Assembly (NCBI RefSeq): GCF_030272615.1
Contig: NC_081415.1
Location: 234,391,303 to 234,426,302, forward strand
DNA from: Cryptomeria japonica
Lineage: Eukaryota; Streptophyta; Pinopsida; Cupressales; Cupressaceae
Direction of reading: 5' to 3'
Length of the DNA stretch: 35,000 bases
Position numbers and translations under genes: made by a program. The notes beneath the pieces are model-generated. The model saw only the letters and a list, made by a program, of their open reading frames with translations, was not told the DNA's origin and did no database searches. Below, one piece after another: positions 1 to 10,683 of this stretch; position 1 is the first letter of the stretch; the number at the start of each line of letters is the position of its first letter.

Positions 1-729
1 TGAATATCTCCAAACTGCAACACCCAACTAAAGCCCTTTTAACCTGCAGTAGAATGCACACCAACCAGAAGTGTTTCGTAAAGCATTGCTTAAAACCCAA
101 TTCAATATTATTCTATAAAGTCAAAATTGCTCAACATTCACATATATATCTTGAGGATCTATACATGAAAAGGACAATTCTCAGTATATTTTCGCAAGCT
201 TGACAATGACAAGGATTGATAGCAGCATTTTGCATCTTGCATAGGAAAACATTAAACACAACGTTGCTACACAAAATGTTTGCTTAGACTCACACAAATT
301 AGATAACTGACTTTGTGCACATGAAGGCCTTTAATCTCCAAGATAAATAACCACTACCAAATGTTCGACATTTACAACATTATTATATTGCAATCGATAT
401 GTATAATTCTGATTTTGTGAGCAACTTATTATATCAGATAGACACGTTCTTTCCTTTACTAATTATAAATTCTCATTTTTGAAGTGCTGCTATCTTTAAT
501 GTTTTGTTCCCTAGCCAAACGCACAAGTGTATTTTATTTTGTTGTTGTATTCATTTCACAGACCCTTCAGACTGTAAAACTGAATAGATACCTTGTAGAG
601 TGAAAGCATTCATGTCCATACTTAAATATATATCCATGTATATATATAGATATGGATTGTATATTTTTGATGTATATGTATACGTATATTTACATCTATA
701 TAGGCATGTATACCTATATATATGCACAT

Positions 730-731
<2 letters not shown>
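1..731. other. Non-coding AT-rich spacer
   Basis: No reading frame with recognisable protein character was seen. From about 625 the sequence becomes a degenerate run of TATA, GTATA and CATG steps that leads into the perfect dinucleotide run. The short Tyr/Ile-rich frames here are translations of this low-complexity DNA. Confidence 0.6.

Positions 732-814
<83 letters not shown>
732..814. repeat. (TA)n microsatellite
   Basis: An uninterrupted alternating AT run of about 41 units, flanked on the left by imperfect TA/GTATA repeats and on the right by a short ACACAC run. It is expected to be length-polymorphic and prone to assembly error. Confidence 0.97.
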
Positions 815-821
<7 letters not shown>

Positions 822-1870
822 TCTAAATTAAATCAAACTAAGAACTTGTCTTGCAGAGTGAAAGCATTGCCTACATGTAAATTCATTCTGAAATTTATAT
901 ATCCAAAAAAAAAGTTATCACAACTCAAAGTTGGCTCATTAGTCAATTTAGAAAGCTTAAATTATTCATCTAATTATTACAAGTTTTTATAATCAGTCAA
1001 TACTAAATTCGTTACGATTTACAAAAAAAAAATGATCTACTTAAAGATATGTTGTATTATTCTTCTATGTTCACTTTTTTTAGTAATGCATTTCCATTTT
1101 GTCATTCCAACATAAAACAACCACACTAACACAATCAAATTTCAACAATGGATAGAAGATTGAAAGAAACAAAGGACATCAACAATGTCATTGAAAGCAT
1201 GTTGCAAGAAAGCAACAAGTTAAAGACCAACCTAGAAAGATAATTCAGCACTACGAACATAACTCACCAAACCAAACAACACAGAACCTCTCTACATCTT
1301 GTAGTGTTGTAACAACCATACATAGTATTGAATTAGCGCCTTTACCAATACCAAGTACTGAACAATTAACTGATCCAATGGTTATTTTCACATTGGGAGG
1401 CAGAGAATTTAAATGGACTGATAACGAGCTTGGATGGGTTGCTTGGGTTGAACTTGTGTTTTTGTAATTATTGAATCTTTGAAAAGTTACATTCATATTT
1501 TGATTATCATTCGAAACAAATAGATGCATCTCATATTTTGAATGATCATTGATGAGATGAACTCACATTTTGTTAACATGTTCTCAAATATGTAAATCAT
1601 AAAGTGATACTTTATGTTTTTTAAGCTTATCAGCATATGACCAATTTATCGTTTTGAATACACGTTTCAATCACATTATGATCAATTCATTACCTTTTGA
1701 AATAAAATTTAAACTTTAACACCATTACTCTATGCTCAGTTAATTTTGTTGTGCTTGTGCATATATACCTTTAATCAGCTTAAATCGTGTTGTGATTGCA
1801 TTCTAATATAAGAACTACAATTCACCATGCTTATAATTTACTTTTAATTGTTAAAAGGTATATATGCACA
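815..1870. other. Non-coding region upstream of the Helitron RPA1-like gene
   Basis: AT-rich sequence without a convincing gene. It probably holds the 5' part of the Helitron and the RPA1-like promoter. I could not identify the Helitron 5' TC terminus here, so the left boundary of the element is unresolved and may lie outside the window. Confidence 0.4.
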
Positions 1871-2639
1871 ATGGCATCTTCAGCAACCACCTCTAAACCG
1901 ATAAAGCACTCCACAATTGATAATTTGGTAAGCTAAATTATTAAAGCTTTTCAAAATAGAAATCTTTTATGCTCTTTCTTTTACAATACATCTCTCTTTT
2001 CCATACCATCCTTTTCATTACCGCATGCATCCTCTTTTCATATCATAGTGCAAATGTAGATGAATACTCTATAGATAACATAGCTTGATTACATACTTTA
2101 CTGACACTAGCTTTACATTAATAAGAAAGCAAATATATGACCTACTTAACGTTTAAATTAAATCCTCTATATTCATATTATTTTTTGTAGGCAAAAACCC
2201 AAGAATATGCCCCTACCCCTTTTGCAATACAATCTATCAATGATGGGGATGACCCTCCTTTAGCATTGCTACAAGTTTTGTCATTTCAGAAAATGTAGAA
2301 CAACATAGATGATACTGACAGACATAAATTAGTGTTATCTGATGGCACATACATGCAGTTGGCAATCTTGCCTTCTAAATATGCTACTCTGATAGATTCA
2401 AATATTCTAAAAATAAGCACAATAATCCAGTTATCAATTTATATATGCTGATACATATGGAACACAAGGTAGGAAACAAACTATGGTTATTAAATACAAT
2501 ATGTTTCATCTCTTTTTAAATTTGTTTAAGTATAATTAATAGTAATTTAAAAAGAAGTCTTTTGTTTTCACAGGACTATTATAATACTTACTCTGGAAGT
2601 GAAACAAAGTGATTACCCATTCTTTGTTAAACTAGTATA
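1871..2639 (+). pseudogene. Helitron RPA1-like protein, 5' part (N-terminal domain, two introns)
   Basis: This encodes the start of a replication protein A large-subunit homologue, a single-stranded DNA-binding protein carried by plant Helitrons. Exon 1 is 1871-1927. The first intron, 1928-2190, has GTAAGC at its donor and TTTGTAG at its acceptor. Exon 2 is 2191-2468, the second intron is 2469-2573 (GTAGGA to TTTCACAG), and exon 3 starts at 2574. Spliced, the frame reads through the RPA70 N-terminal domain signature, with LALLQVLSF, then KLVLSDGTYMQLAIL, then TIIILTLEV. Exon 2 contains an in-frame TAG after FQKM and a TGA near its end. Exon 3 is interrupted at 2639 by the LTR retrotransposon and resumes in the same frame at 8063. 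The gene is broken, but its introns and frame are clearly readable. Confidence 0.85.
2632..2639. repeat. Target-site duplication, left copy (CTAGTATA)
   Basis: The eight bases CTAGTATA lie directly before the LTR retrotransposon, and the same eight lie directly after it at 8055-8062. Eight is longer than the usual 4-6 bp for LTR elements, and no shorter repeat abuts both ends. Confidence 0.85.
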
Positions 2640-4282
2640 TGATGCAGAGGATGGAGAATTTAGTTGCAAACTTGTAACTTAAGTGGAATATGGACCCAAA
2701 CCCCAACACTCCTATGGTGTTTCAAATGCTCAAAGTGCCTCAATAGTCTCAAAACTTGTCTTCACCTTAATCAAGTGTTTCCTCCACCTCCACATACATC
2801 AAATAACTTCAACTAACATGTCTCTAAGGTTTTCAAACCCTCAACTCATCAACTTATACAAAAACCCAAATCTAGCCCTTCACTAGGCCTATTTGTCTAA
2901 TAGCCGGCTGGACTGTTTTATGCCCTTTTCATTAAAATTTTCCCAAAACACTAACCAATGTTTTGACTAATTTAGATACCCAATATCAACCTCTATCAAC
3001 ACCCAAAATATTGCTTATGGTTGTTTTGGAACAAATCACTCAAAAAACTGTTGTCCCTAGTCATTGTGAGGGCTAATTAGATAACTTTTGTGAAGGAATT
3101 ACCCTCCAAACTCACTTCCAGGATTAACCCTTTTGTATAGTCTCTTTTTATGGTCTCAATCCAAGGATTTTTTAGGTTTTAAGTTCTGGTTGCACTCCTA
3201 GATACCCAAACTCCAAAAACCTCACTAAATCCACCTTACAACTAGGGTTTTCTCAAAATCCCACCTCCAGTCACTTCTGAGGCTCAACCAAAGTTAAAAC
3301 ACCTTCAAAATGGTGTGTCTAGACACTTAAATGCATAAAATACCCCCCTTGTTCAATCAGATTCTCTGCTGCTACACTCTAGCCTCCATTTTCATTCATT
3401 TTCAGTCACTTCTCTTGCAACTTTCATGGTGTACACCTGCACTCTTCACTCCTTCCTATCAATCAAAGGTTAGGAAATTATTGTACATGTTATTGGGCAT
3501 CCACCCTATGAGAATCAAACCTTTACATTCATAGGATGGATCCATACATGCTTGGAAACTCACAAAATTAGTGAGAAATCACTGGTTTTCCTGGGACAGT
3601 CAGCAATAAAACAAAAATGATATCTTTTCAGAACTTCAAAACATGTTAGTCATGTAATGAAAAGTAAATGGAGTCCCTAAAACATAGTAATATCAATCCC
3701 TTCACTTAGCAATGCAAGAAAGCATGAATAACACAAGGTTTTGACAACAAATAAAGAGATTTTTATTGATTTTCTGGAACAGTCCGTACAAATCCGTACC
3801 AACATCATCCAACCACACAAAAATGACATAAGAGACTTTATAAGTCCTTCCCCAACCAACTCCAACCAATCCCCAACTGATTAGAATGATTAAAGTGCTT
3901 AAACAAGTCATAATCTACTTTCCCTCCAAAACTAGAACTAACCGTTGGAAATCAAGTTTTTAAATTTAAACTTCATTTCTAATGCTTCAATCAACTAAAA
4001 CCTATCAAATAAATGGGTTTTAATCATGATATGATTATTTAAAGCATATTAGACCCTTATTCAACCTATCTAGACTCCTAGGCATCATTTGCCCAATTAC
4101 AAAGCATTTTGGTCCTTAGGCCTTTATCAGGACCTTTAGGACTTTTACACATTACATATGAATTGCTTTCAAAAGCCATTATTGGCTCTAAAACTCTCCA
4201 ATCAACTTGATTTGATTCTTAAAACCTTCCTGGTATCTTCATTGTCTTCTTGGTTTTGTAGATTTGCCAGGTTGCTCCTGCA
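2640..4282 (-). repeat. 3' LTR of the retrotransposon (left on the plus strand)
   Basis: It aligns over its whole length with 6413-8054. Both begin TGATGCAG and end CTCCTGCA on the plus strand. About 14 mismatches were counted by eye in the first 340 aligned bases, roughly 4 percent, so the insertion is not recent. Confidence 0.95.
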
Positions 4283-4300
4283 CCATACTCCCCACCAATT
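4283..4300 (-). other. Polypurine tract of the LTR retrotransposon
   Basis: On the minus strand this reads GGTGGGGAGTATGG directly before the 3' LTR start (TGCAGGAG). This is the position and composition expected for the plus-strand primer of reverse transcription. Confidence 0.75.
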
Positions 4301-4572
4301 AAACTACTCTTGTCCCAAGAGTGATGTTGCTACTGCCAAACATCAGATTGCTTTTGCCTCCTCACAAATCCTGATTGAGGGATGAAATAATCCCCAAAAG
4401 TTACCTTCTTTCTACTTCTCAAACCTATAGTCACATCACAAAATGGATTAGAAACAAAACATGTATTTGGCTGCTCTTGTTTAGGACATTGCTGCTCATA
4501 ACCAATATGTACATCTGCTCTTCTCTGATCCACTTGCTATACCTTCAACTTCTCTTTCACATCCACATAGCC

Positions 4573-6359
4573 CTACTCAACAATAGGACATTTTACTGAA
4601 CCAACTTGCACAAAAGATAAATCCTCTAAATCATCATGAAGAGGACTATTCTTCCTCATAGTTTGCTGCAAATTAACATCTTCCTTCCAACCAGTATCTT
4701 CTTGTTTTTCACCCTGCTTTATCACTGGTAAATGCTCCCCAAAACATATTATAGGATGCTCTTTCAAGACCCCCAAAGGTAAAGGATTCAACTTATATTT
4801 CTGACCATCTTTATGAACCAAATATGTGTTATCAAAACCATCATGTATTGTTCTTCTACTATGTTGTCGTGGTCTTCCTAATATCAAATGTGCACAAGTC
4901 ATAGGAACCACATCACATAATACCTTATCTTGATATGGACCAATAGAAAAATTCACATAAGCCTTCAAACTAACCTCTACATGCTATTGTTGGGTAACCT
5001 AAGTGGCTTTGTAGGGATTAGGATGGTCAAATGATACAATTCCTAACTTGGTTATCATATCAAGAGACACAAGATTACTATGTGATCCTGAATCAATGAT
5101 TACCTTACATATCTTTCCTTTACATAAACAAGTAGTTCTGAAGATTGTTACCTTTGGTTCTTGCTGAAGTTTCTCACCTTGCCTTACCATCAAGAAGTCA
5201 CCTTCAAGGACAGGGTTTGCTCTCTTTGATTCTTGTTTCTTCTCATCTTCTTGTGCCATATTCACTCTTCTGTCTCTACCTTGATCTGATTCAATCCACT
5301 TAGGACATCTGAATGATTGGTGCCCAATCTCATTGCAATGAAAACACTTGCCTGTAAAGATTCCACTTCCTCTTCCAAATCTGCCACCTCTATGGTTGTA
5401 TCCTCCTCTTGGTTCTGAAAAAATTTCTTTGCCTTTCTCATTTTTGCCTTGCCCTTGATCTCTATTACCTCTTCCTCTATTAGAAATGCCTCCTCTTCCA
5501 CCATTACCTAATCTTTCTTGTTTTCTTTTCACCTTCTCTTCTGCTCTAATTGCCAACTGATAGCATTCAACTATTGTTTTCAGTATTTGTAGACCAATCT
5601 CATCTTGCAAATTAAATCTTAAGCCATTTATATACCTGGTTACCTTCTCATTTTCTTCCTCATAGCCTCCTCTAATACTAAGCTTGTGAAATTGCCCAGG
5701 GTAAGCCATTACTTCCATCTCTTTTTGCTTCAGATTCTGTCTCATCCTCTTCACATAAATGGTATAATCAGATGGTAGGAACTGCTCTTTCATCAAAATT
5801 TTCATTCTTGACCATGTAGACACTTTTGTTAATCCTCTTGCCATCCTATCATTTTGAAAACTAGTCCACCATGTCAATGTTGTACCTCTCAACTTAGTCT
5901 TTGCAAATTTCACTTTCTTCTCCTCTTCCATTTCTTCAAACTCAAAATAGTTATCTAAGGCATCAAGCCATCCCAACACCTCTTCACTATCCATCTTCCC
6001 CTAATAGATAGGCAAATCAATATGACTCTTACCTCCACTACCTTGTACTACCTTCAAAAATCTAACAAATCTCTTTTCTTCAGGGTCCTCTATGTCATTT
6101 GTTCGCTGCTCTTGGTCTGCTATCTCATTCACTTCTTCTTCATCATTGCCTTCTAGGTTGTCTTGCTCTTCTCTTCTCCTATTCCTCTCAAGGTTATCTA
6201 TCCTTGATTGCATAGCTTCTCTCTCTCTTCTCCATTTCTTTATTCTCTTTCTTTAGCCTGCTCTCTTGCTGCATCTTGTTCCCTTCTTTCCCTTCTTTCC
6301 CTTTCTAGGATTTCCTTCAATTCTTCTAGTTCTCTTGCCAACTGATTCTTAGGTGCCAT
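4573..6359 (-). pseudogene. Gag-protease polyprotein of the LTR retrotransposon, broken
   Basis: The frame starts at the ATG at 6359-6357 with a charged, coiled-coil-like N-terminus. A frameshift follows near 6240-6270, then a stop at 6003-6001 that probably replaced Gln. From 5994 to 4999 it reads as a typical Ty3/gypsy Gag with the capsid motif KLRGTTLTWW, a Gly/Arg-rich linker and the zinc knuckle CFHCNEIGHQSFRC (CX2CX4HX4C). The aspartic protease active site VIIDSGSHSN is near the end. TAG at 5001-4999 sits where relatives have Trp, and a second TAG at 4986-4984 sits where they have Gln. Beyond these the same frame continues through CDVVPM, LILGRPRQ and IHDGFDNTY, the usual end of the protease domain, and stops at 4573. 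No polymerase follows. Confidence 0.85.
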
Positions 6360-6398
6360 AACTAAATTTAACAAACCTACACTAGATCTTTTACTGAT

Positions 6399-6410
6399 GC
6401 TCTGATACCA
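6399..6410 (-). other. Primer binding site (initiator tRNA-Met)
   Basis: On the minus strand this reads TGGTATCAGAGC, the standard plant LTR-retrotransposon PBS complementary to the 3' end of initiator tRNA-Met. It lies two bases from the inner end of the 5' LTR and fixes the element's orientation as minus. Confidence 0.93.
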
Positions 6411-6412
6411 CT

Positions 6413-8054
6413 TGATGCAGAGGATGGAGGATTTAGTTGCAAACTTGTAACTTAAGTGGAATATAGACCCAAACCCCAACACTCCTATGGTGTTTCAAAT
6501 GCTCAAAGTGCCTCAATAGGCTCAAAAATTGTCTTCGCCTTAATCAGGTGTTTCCTCCACCTCCACATACATCAAATAACTTCAAATAACATGTCTCTAA
6601 TGTTTTCAAACCCTCAACTCATCAACTAATACAAAAACCCAAATCTAGCCCTTCACTAGGCCTATTTGTCTAGTAGCCGGCTGGACTGTTTTATGCCCTT
6701 TTCATGAAATTTTTCCAAAACACCAACCAATGTTTTGACTGATTTAGATACCCAATATCAACCTCTATCAACACCCAAAATATTGCTTATGGTTGTTTTG
6801 GAACAAATCACTCAAAAAACTGTTGTCCCTAGTCACCGTGAGGGCTAATTAGATCACTTTTGTGAAGGAAGTACCCTCCAAACTCACTTCCAGGCTTAAC
6901 CCTTCTATACAGTCTCTTCTTATGGTCTCAATCCAAGGATTTTTTAGGTTTTAAGTTCTGGTTGCACTCTTAGATACCCAAACTCCAAAAACCTCACTAA
7001 ATCCACCTTACAACTAGGGCTTTCTCAAAATCCCACCTCTAGTCACTTCTGAGGCTTAACCAAAGTTCAAAAACCTTCACAATGGTGTTTCTAGACACTT
7101 CAATTCATAAATTACCCCCCTTGTTCAATCAGATTCTCTGTTGCTACACTCTAGCCTCCATTTTCACTCATTTTCAGTCACTTCTCTTGCAACTTTCATG
7201 GTGTACACTTGCACTCTTCACTCCTTCCTGTCAATCAAAGGTTAGTAAATTATTGTAAATGTTATTAGGAATCCACCCTATGAGAATCAGACCTTTACAT
7301 TCATAGGATGGATCCATACATGCTTGGAAACTCACAAAATTAGTGAGAAATCACTGGTTTTCTTGGGACAGTCAGCAGTAAAACAAAAATGATATCTTTT
7401 CAGAACTTCAAAATGTGTTAGTCATGTAATGAACAGTCAATGGAGTCCCTAAAACATAGTAATATCAATCCCTTCACTTAGCAATGCAAGAAATCATGAA
7501 TAACACAAGGTTTTGACAACAAATAAAAAGATTTTTATTGATTTTCTCGAACAGTCCATACAAATCTATACTAGCATCATCCAATCACACAAAAATGACA
7601 TAAGAGACTTTATAATTCCTTCCCCAACCAACTCCAACCAATCCCCAACTGATTAGAATGATTAAAGTGCTTAAACAAGTCATAATCTACTTTCCCTCCA
7701 AAACTAGAACTAACTGTTGGAAATCAAGTTTTTAAATATAAACTTCATTTCTAATGCTTCAATTAACTAAAACCTATAAAATCAATGGGTTTTAATCATG
7801 ATATGATCATTTAAAGCATATTAGACCCTTATTCAACCTATCTAGACTCCTAGGCATCATTTGCCCAATTACAACTCATTTTGGTCCTTAGGCCTTTATC
7901 AGGACCTCTAGGACTTTTACACATTACATATGAATTGCTTTCAAAAGCCATTATTGGCTCTAAAACTCTCCAATCAACTTGATTTGCTTCATAAAACCTT
8001 CCTGGTATCTTCATTGTCTTCTTGGTTTTGTAGGTTTGCCAGGGTGCTCCTGCA
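6413..8054 (-). repeat. 5' LTR of the retrotransposon (right on the plus strand)
   Basis: Direct repeat of 2640-4282. On the minus strand it starts TGCAGGAG and ends CTGCATCA. The element promoter would be in this LTR and would transcribe toward lower coordinates; I could not place its TATA box with confidence. Confidence 0.95.
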
Positions 8055-8062
8055 CTAGTATA
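8055..8062. repeat. Target-site duplication, right copy (CTAGTATA)
   Basis: Identical to 2632-2639 and directly next to the outer LTR end. Joining 2639 to 8063 restores the codons of the RPA1-like frame (KLVYLFKEQQ). Confidence 0.85.
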
Positions 8063-9510
8063 CCTATTCAAAGAACAACAACCAGAAATAATATCTAAGG
8101 ATAGACAGTCAACATCTAAACGATCTCTTATGTTTGCCACTGAATTGCAATCCCCACAAACAACAACTTCTGAAAATATAAGGCCTATCAAAACTTTGAA
8201 TCCATACCAGAATAAATGGGCAATCAAAGGGAGAGTTACTCATAAATGTCCTATTAAGGCATATAGCATAGCCACCAAAAATGGCCATGTGTTTAGCTTT
8301 AACATTGTTGACTGTGAGGGCTCTGAAATTAGAGTCACATGTTTTGATGAAATAGCTCAATTACACTCTAACCATGTGGATGTAGGTTCACATTATATTA
8401 TTTCAAAGGGATCCATTAAGGAGGCAAATGCAAGGTACAACAAACTAAACAGTCATTTAGAAATCATCTTATCAGATGCATCCATACTAAAACGCTGCAG
8501 CAACGAAGAACAAGCAGATCAACAATGTCCTCTTTTCACCCCCATTAGTGAATTGTTTCATCTAACAAATAACACGTTGGTTGACATAATTGGCCTTGTT
8601 TTATACATTGGAGATATCATTCCAATACATAGGAAAGATGGCAGTCAAACACAGAAACGTGTTGTTAAAATTAATGATCTATCTGGTTCAACAATTGACA
8701 TCAACCTATGGGGTCCAATGGCAAACCAAAAAAGGCCTAGAATTGAAAAATATGTTAACCAATGATAATGTGGGTATCCTTGCTTTGCATAATGCTCGTG
8801 TTGGCTATTTAAATGGGAAGCTCATAAACATAATAGCTGTGACCACATTACATATCAACCCAACTTTTCTAGTAGCAGAACCTCTAACATTAAGAGGAAA
8901 AAAGCCTTTGCTTGTTGTACTCTTTGTTGTAGAAACTATCCACATAGATGGGAAATATACTAGAATGACTATTTCTTCAATCCGTGAGAGGATGAGTATC
9001 AAACCAGAAACAATTCAGACTACTTTGGTAGTTGTTCTGCATTTTGTGAACGTAACTGACCAAAATTTCTATTACGCAGCTTGTCCACTAATAGTCAATG
9101 GAAAGCCTTGCAAAAAAAAATGTACACAACAAGTTGATGATTCTTGGTTCTGCCCTAGATGTGAAATGACTATGCAAGACTGTAATTATAGTTACCTCTT
9201 GCCAGTAAAGTTATAAGATGCCACAGGTACTCTATGGGCCACATCATTTGATGAGGGTGGCATTCACTTGCTACACAAATCTACAAAAGAGCTTTGCGCA
9301 CTACAAAATGATGCAACAACAACAGAAACACCTTGCTCAGTGATTAAGAGACTATTGTCACATCACTATTCATTCACATTGCAGGTTTCCACTGACACAT
9401 ATAATTCAGAATCAAATTTATGAAAGTCACAGTCAATAAAGTCTCTCCTGTTGACTTCAAAGTTGAGTGCCATGCACTGCTTGCTGAAATTGGCCACCTA
9501 AGTACATAGG
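8063..9510 (+). pseudogene. Helitron RPA1-like protein, 3' part (DNA-binding domains A, B and C)
   Basis: This is the rest of the RPA large-subunit homologue. OB-fold DBD-A is recognisable from IKTLNPYQNKWAIKGRVT and VGSHYIISKGSIK, and DBD-B from TPISELFHLTNNTLVDIIG and HRKDGSQTQKR. Near 8745-8770 the frame shifts by one. The next frame gives INPTFLVAEP and then DBD-C, whose zinc-binding region runs from CPLIVNGKPC to WFCPRCE (about 9082-9165). A TAA at 9214-9216 interrupts DBD-C just before DATGTLWATSFDEGG. A second frameshift near 9417 precedes the C-terminal stretch VSPVDFKVECHALLAEIG. All domains of RPA1 are present in order, so the ancestral protein was full length. Two frameshifts and one stop make this half a pseudogene. 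Confidence 0.87.
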
Positions 9511-9777
9511 CTGAGTTATAACACATCTTTCCTAATTATTAAACTTTCAGTTTACAATACAATTATTACATTAGATAATTTACATATTTAATAGTTTTAC
9601 ATATACAAACAATTACCTTTTACAAACACATTGCTACTTTTGTAAATATCTATACGTACATTTCTTACATCTATCTCTTATCTCTTTGAAAGTTTTTCCT
9701 CTTGACATAAGTTATTTTCACTCATACTCATTACTTTTAAATGTATTGAATTCTATCTTATCAGCAGAAAAAGTTAT

Positions 9778-9798
9778 ACACACACACACACACACACA
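9778..9798. repeat. (AC)n microsatellite
   Basis: About ten uninterrupted AC units in the Helitron intergenic spacer. Confidence 0.9.
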
Positions 9799-10097
9799 TT
9801 ATAATATCTATTTGTATAACTATACAACATCAAAATTATTCGTAGTTATAGAATTCTGTAGATATACAAGTGTACTTATATATGTACATATTTATATATA
9901 ATTATTCATAGTTATAGACTTTTTGATATATACATGTGTAGTTATATATGTCCATATGTTCATATACAGAACTTTGAATTTTTAAATGATACGTGTATAT
10001 ACATGTGTATATGTATACATACATCTGTATGTATCAGAAATTACTATATCTGTGCATACTTATATTACAATCATGCTTTTAAAAACAGCAAACAACA

Positions 10098-10250
10098 ACA
10101 CTTCGAATACTTAATTCATATCTATATATACATGTGTATATGTATACAGCACTTCGAATACTTAATTCATATCTATATATACATGTGTATATGTATACAG
10201 CACTTCGAATACTTAATTCATATCTATATATACATGTGTATATGTATACA
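10098..10250. repeat. 51-bp minisatellite, three near-identical copies
   Basis: The motif ACTTCGAATACTTAATTCAT recurs with an exact period of 51 bp (starts near 10100, 10151 and 10202). The array is bracketed by a longer imperfect direct repeat (about 9995-10080 and 10228-10310), so the expansion happened inside an already duplicated block. Each unit contains TATATATACATGTGTATA, which can fold on itself. Confidence 0.92.
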
Positions 10251-10683
10251 TACATTTGTATGTATCAGAAATTACTATATCTATGCATATCTATATTACA
10301 ATGATGCTTTCGAAAAACCAAGTTACTAACAACAACAAGTGTACGTAGAAGAACACTACAAAGTCAATTTATGACTTTCCAAAACTCATCCATTTCAAGT
10401 CAAGTCATTTACATGCATATAAATATGTGAACACATAAGTTGAGTAAACGAGAGCAACAAAACAACAGAACAGATCACTACACATACAAATAAGCATCAT
10501 GAAACCACTTTACATATAAAAGCAAATCCTCTAAATCACATAACCATAGATGAAGCAATTTTCAATTCTCATACATTCTTAATACATACTTCAAAGTTAA
10601 CTATCTTCAATTATGGAAATTATGACATACCTCTACTCTCTTTGAAATATTAGATATCTATCTAGCCTTGCCCTCAACAAATT

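Larger units (their letters stand above)
2640..8054 (-). mobile_element. Non-autonomous LTR retrotransposon with gag/protease only (TR-GAG-like)
   Basis: A 5.4-kb element in minus orientation inserted in the Helitron RPA1-like gene. It has two LTRs of 1643 and 1642 bp that end TG..CA, a PBS complementary to initiator tRNA-Met next to the right-hand (5') LTR, and a purine-rich tract next to the left-hand (3') LTR. The 2.1-kb interior codes only for Gag and a partial aspartic protease. No reverse transcriptase, RNase H or integrase motifs are present, so mobilisation would need proteins from a relative. The protease region (CDVVPM, LGRP, HDG, NTY) resembles chromovirus Ty3/gypsy elements. This matches the published TR-GAG class in structure; the family assignment is by eye. 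Confidence 0.88.
9511..10683. other. Spacer between the Helitron RPA1-like and RepHel genes
   Basis: AT-rich, low-complexity DNA with many TATACATGTGTATA-like short palindromes, an AC microsatellite and a 51-bp minisatellite. No protein is supported; the long open frame over 9934-10329 is an effect of the in-frame 51-bp repeat. Confidence 0.6.

Noticed and set aside
551-992. Open frames rich in Tyr and Ile on both strands
   Set aside because: They are translations of the (TA)n microsatellite and its degenerate flanks.
4158-4599. Plus-strand open frames of about 75 codons across the LTR end
   Set aside because: They lie antisense to the LTR and gag-protease remnant and have no recognisable features.
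10098-10250. Regularly spaced repeats that might suggest a CRISPR-like array
   Set aside because: The units are contiguous with no unique spacers, and the context is a plant transposon.
9934-10329. 131-codon open frame with a 17-residue repeat
   Set aside because: It arises because the 51-bp minisatellite period is a multiple of three; composition is low complexity and no domain is visible.
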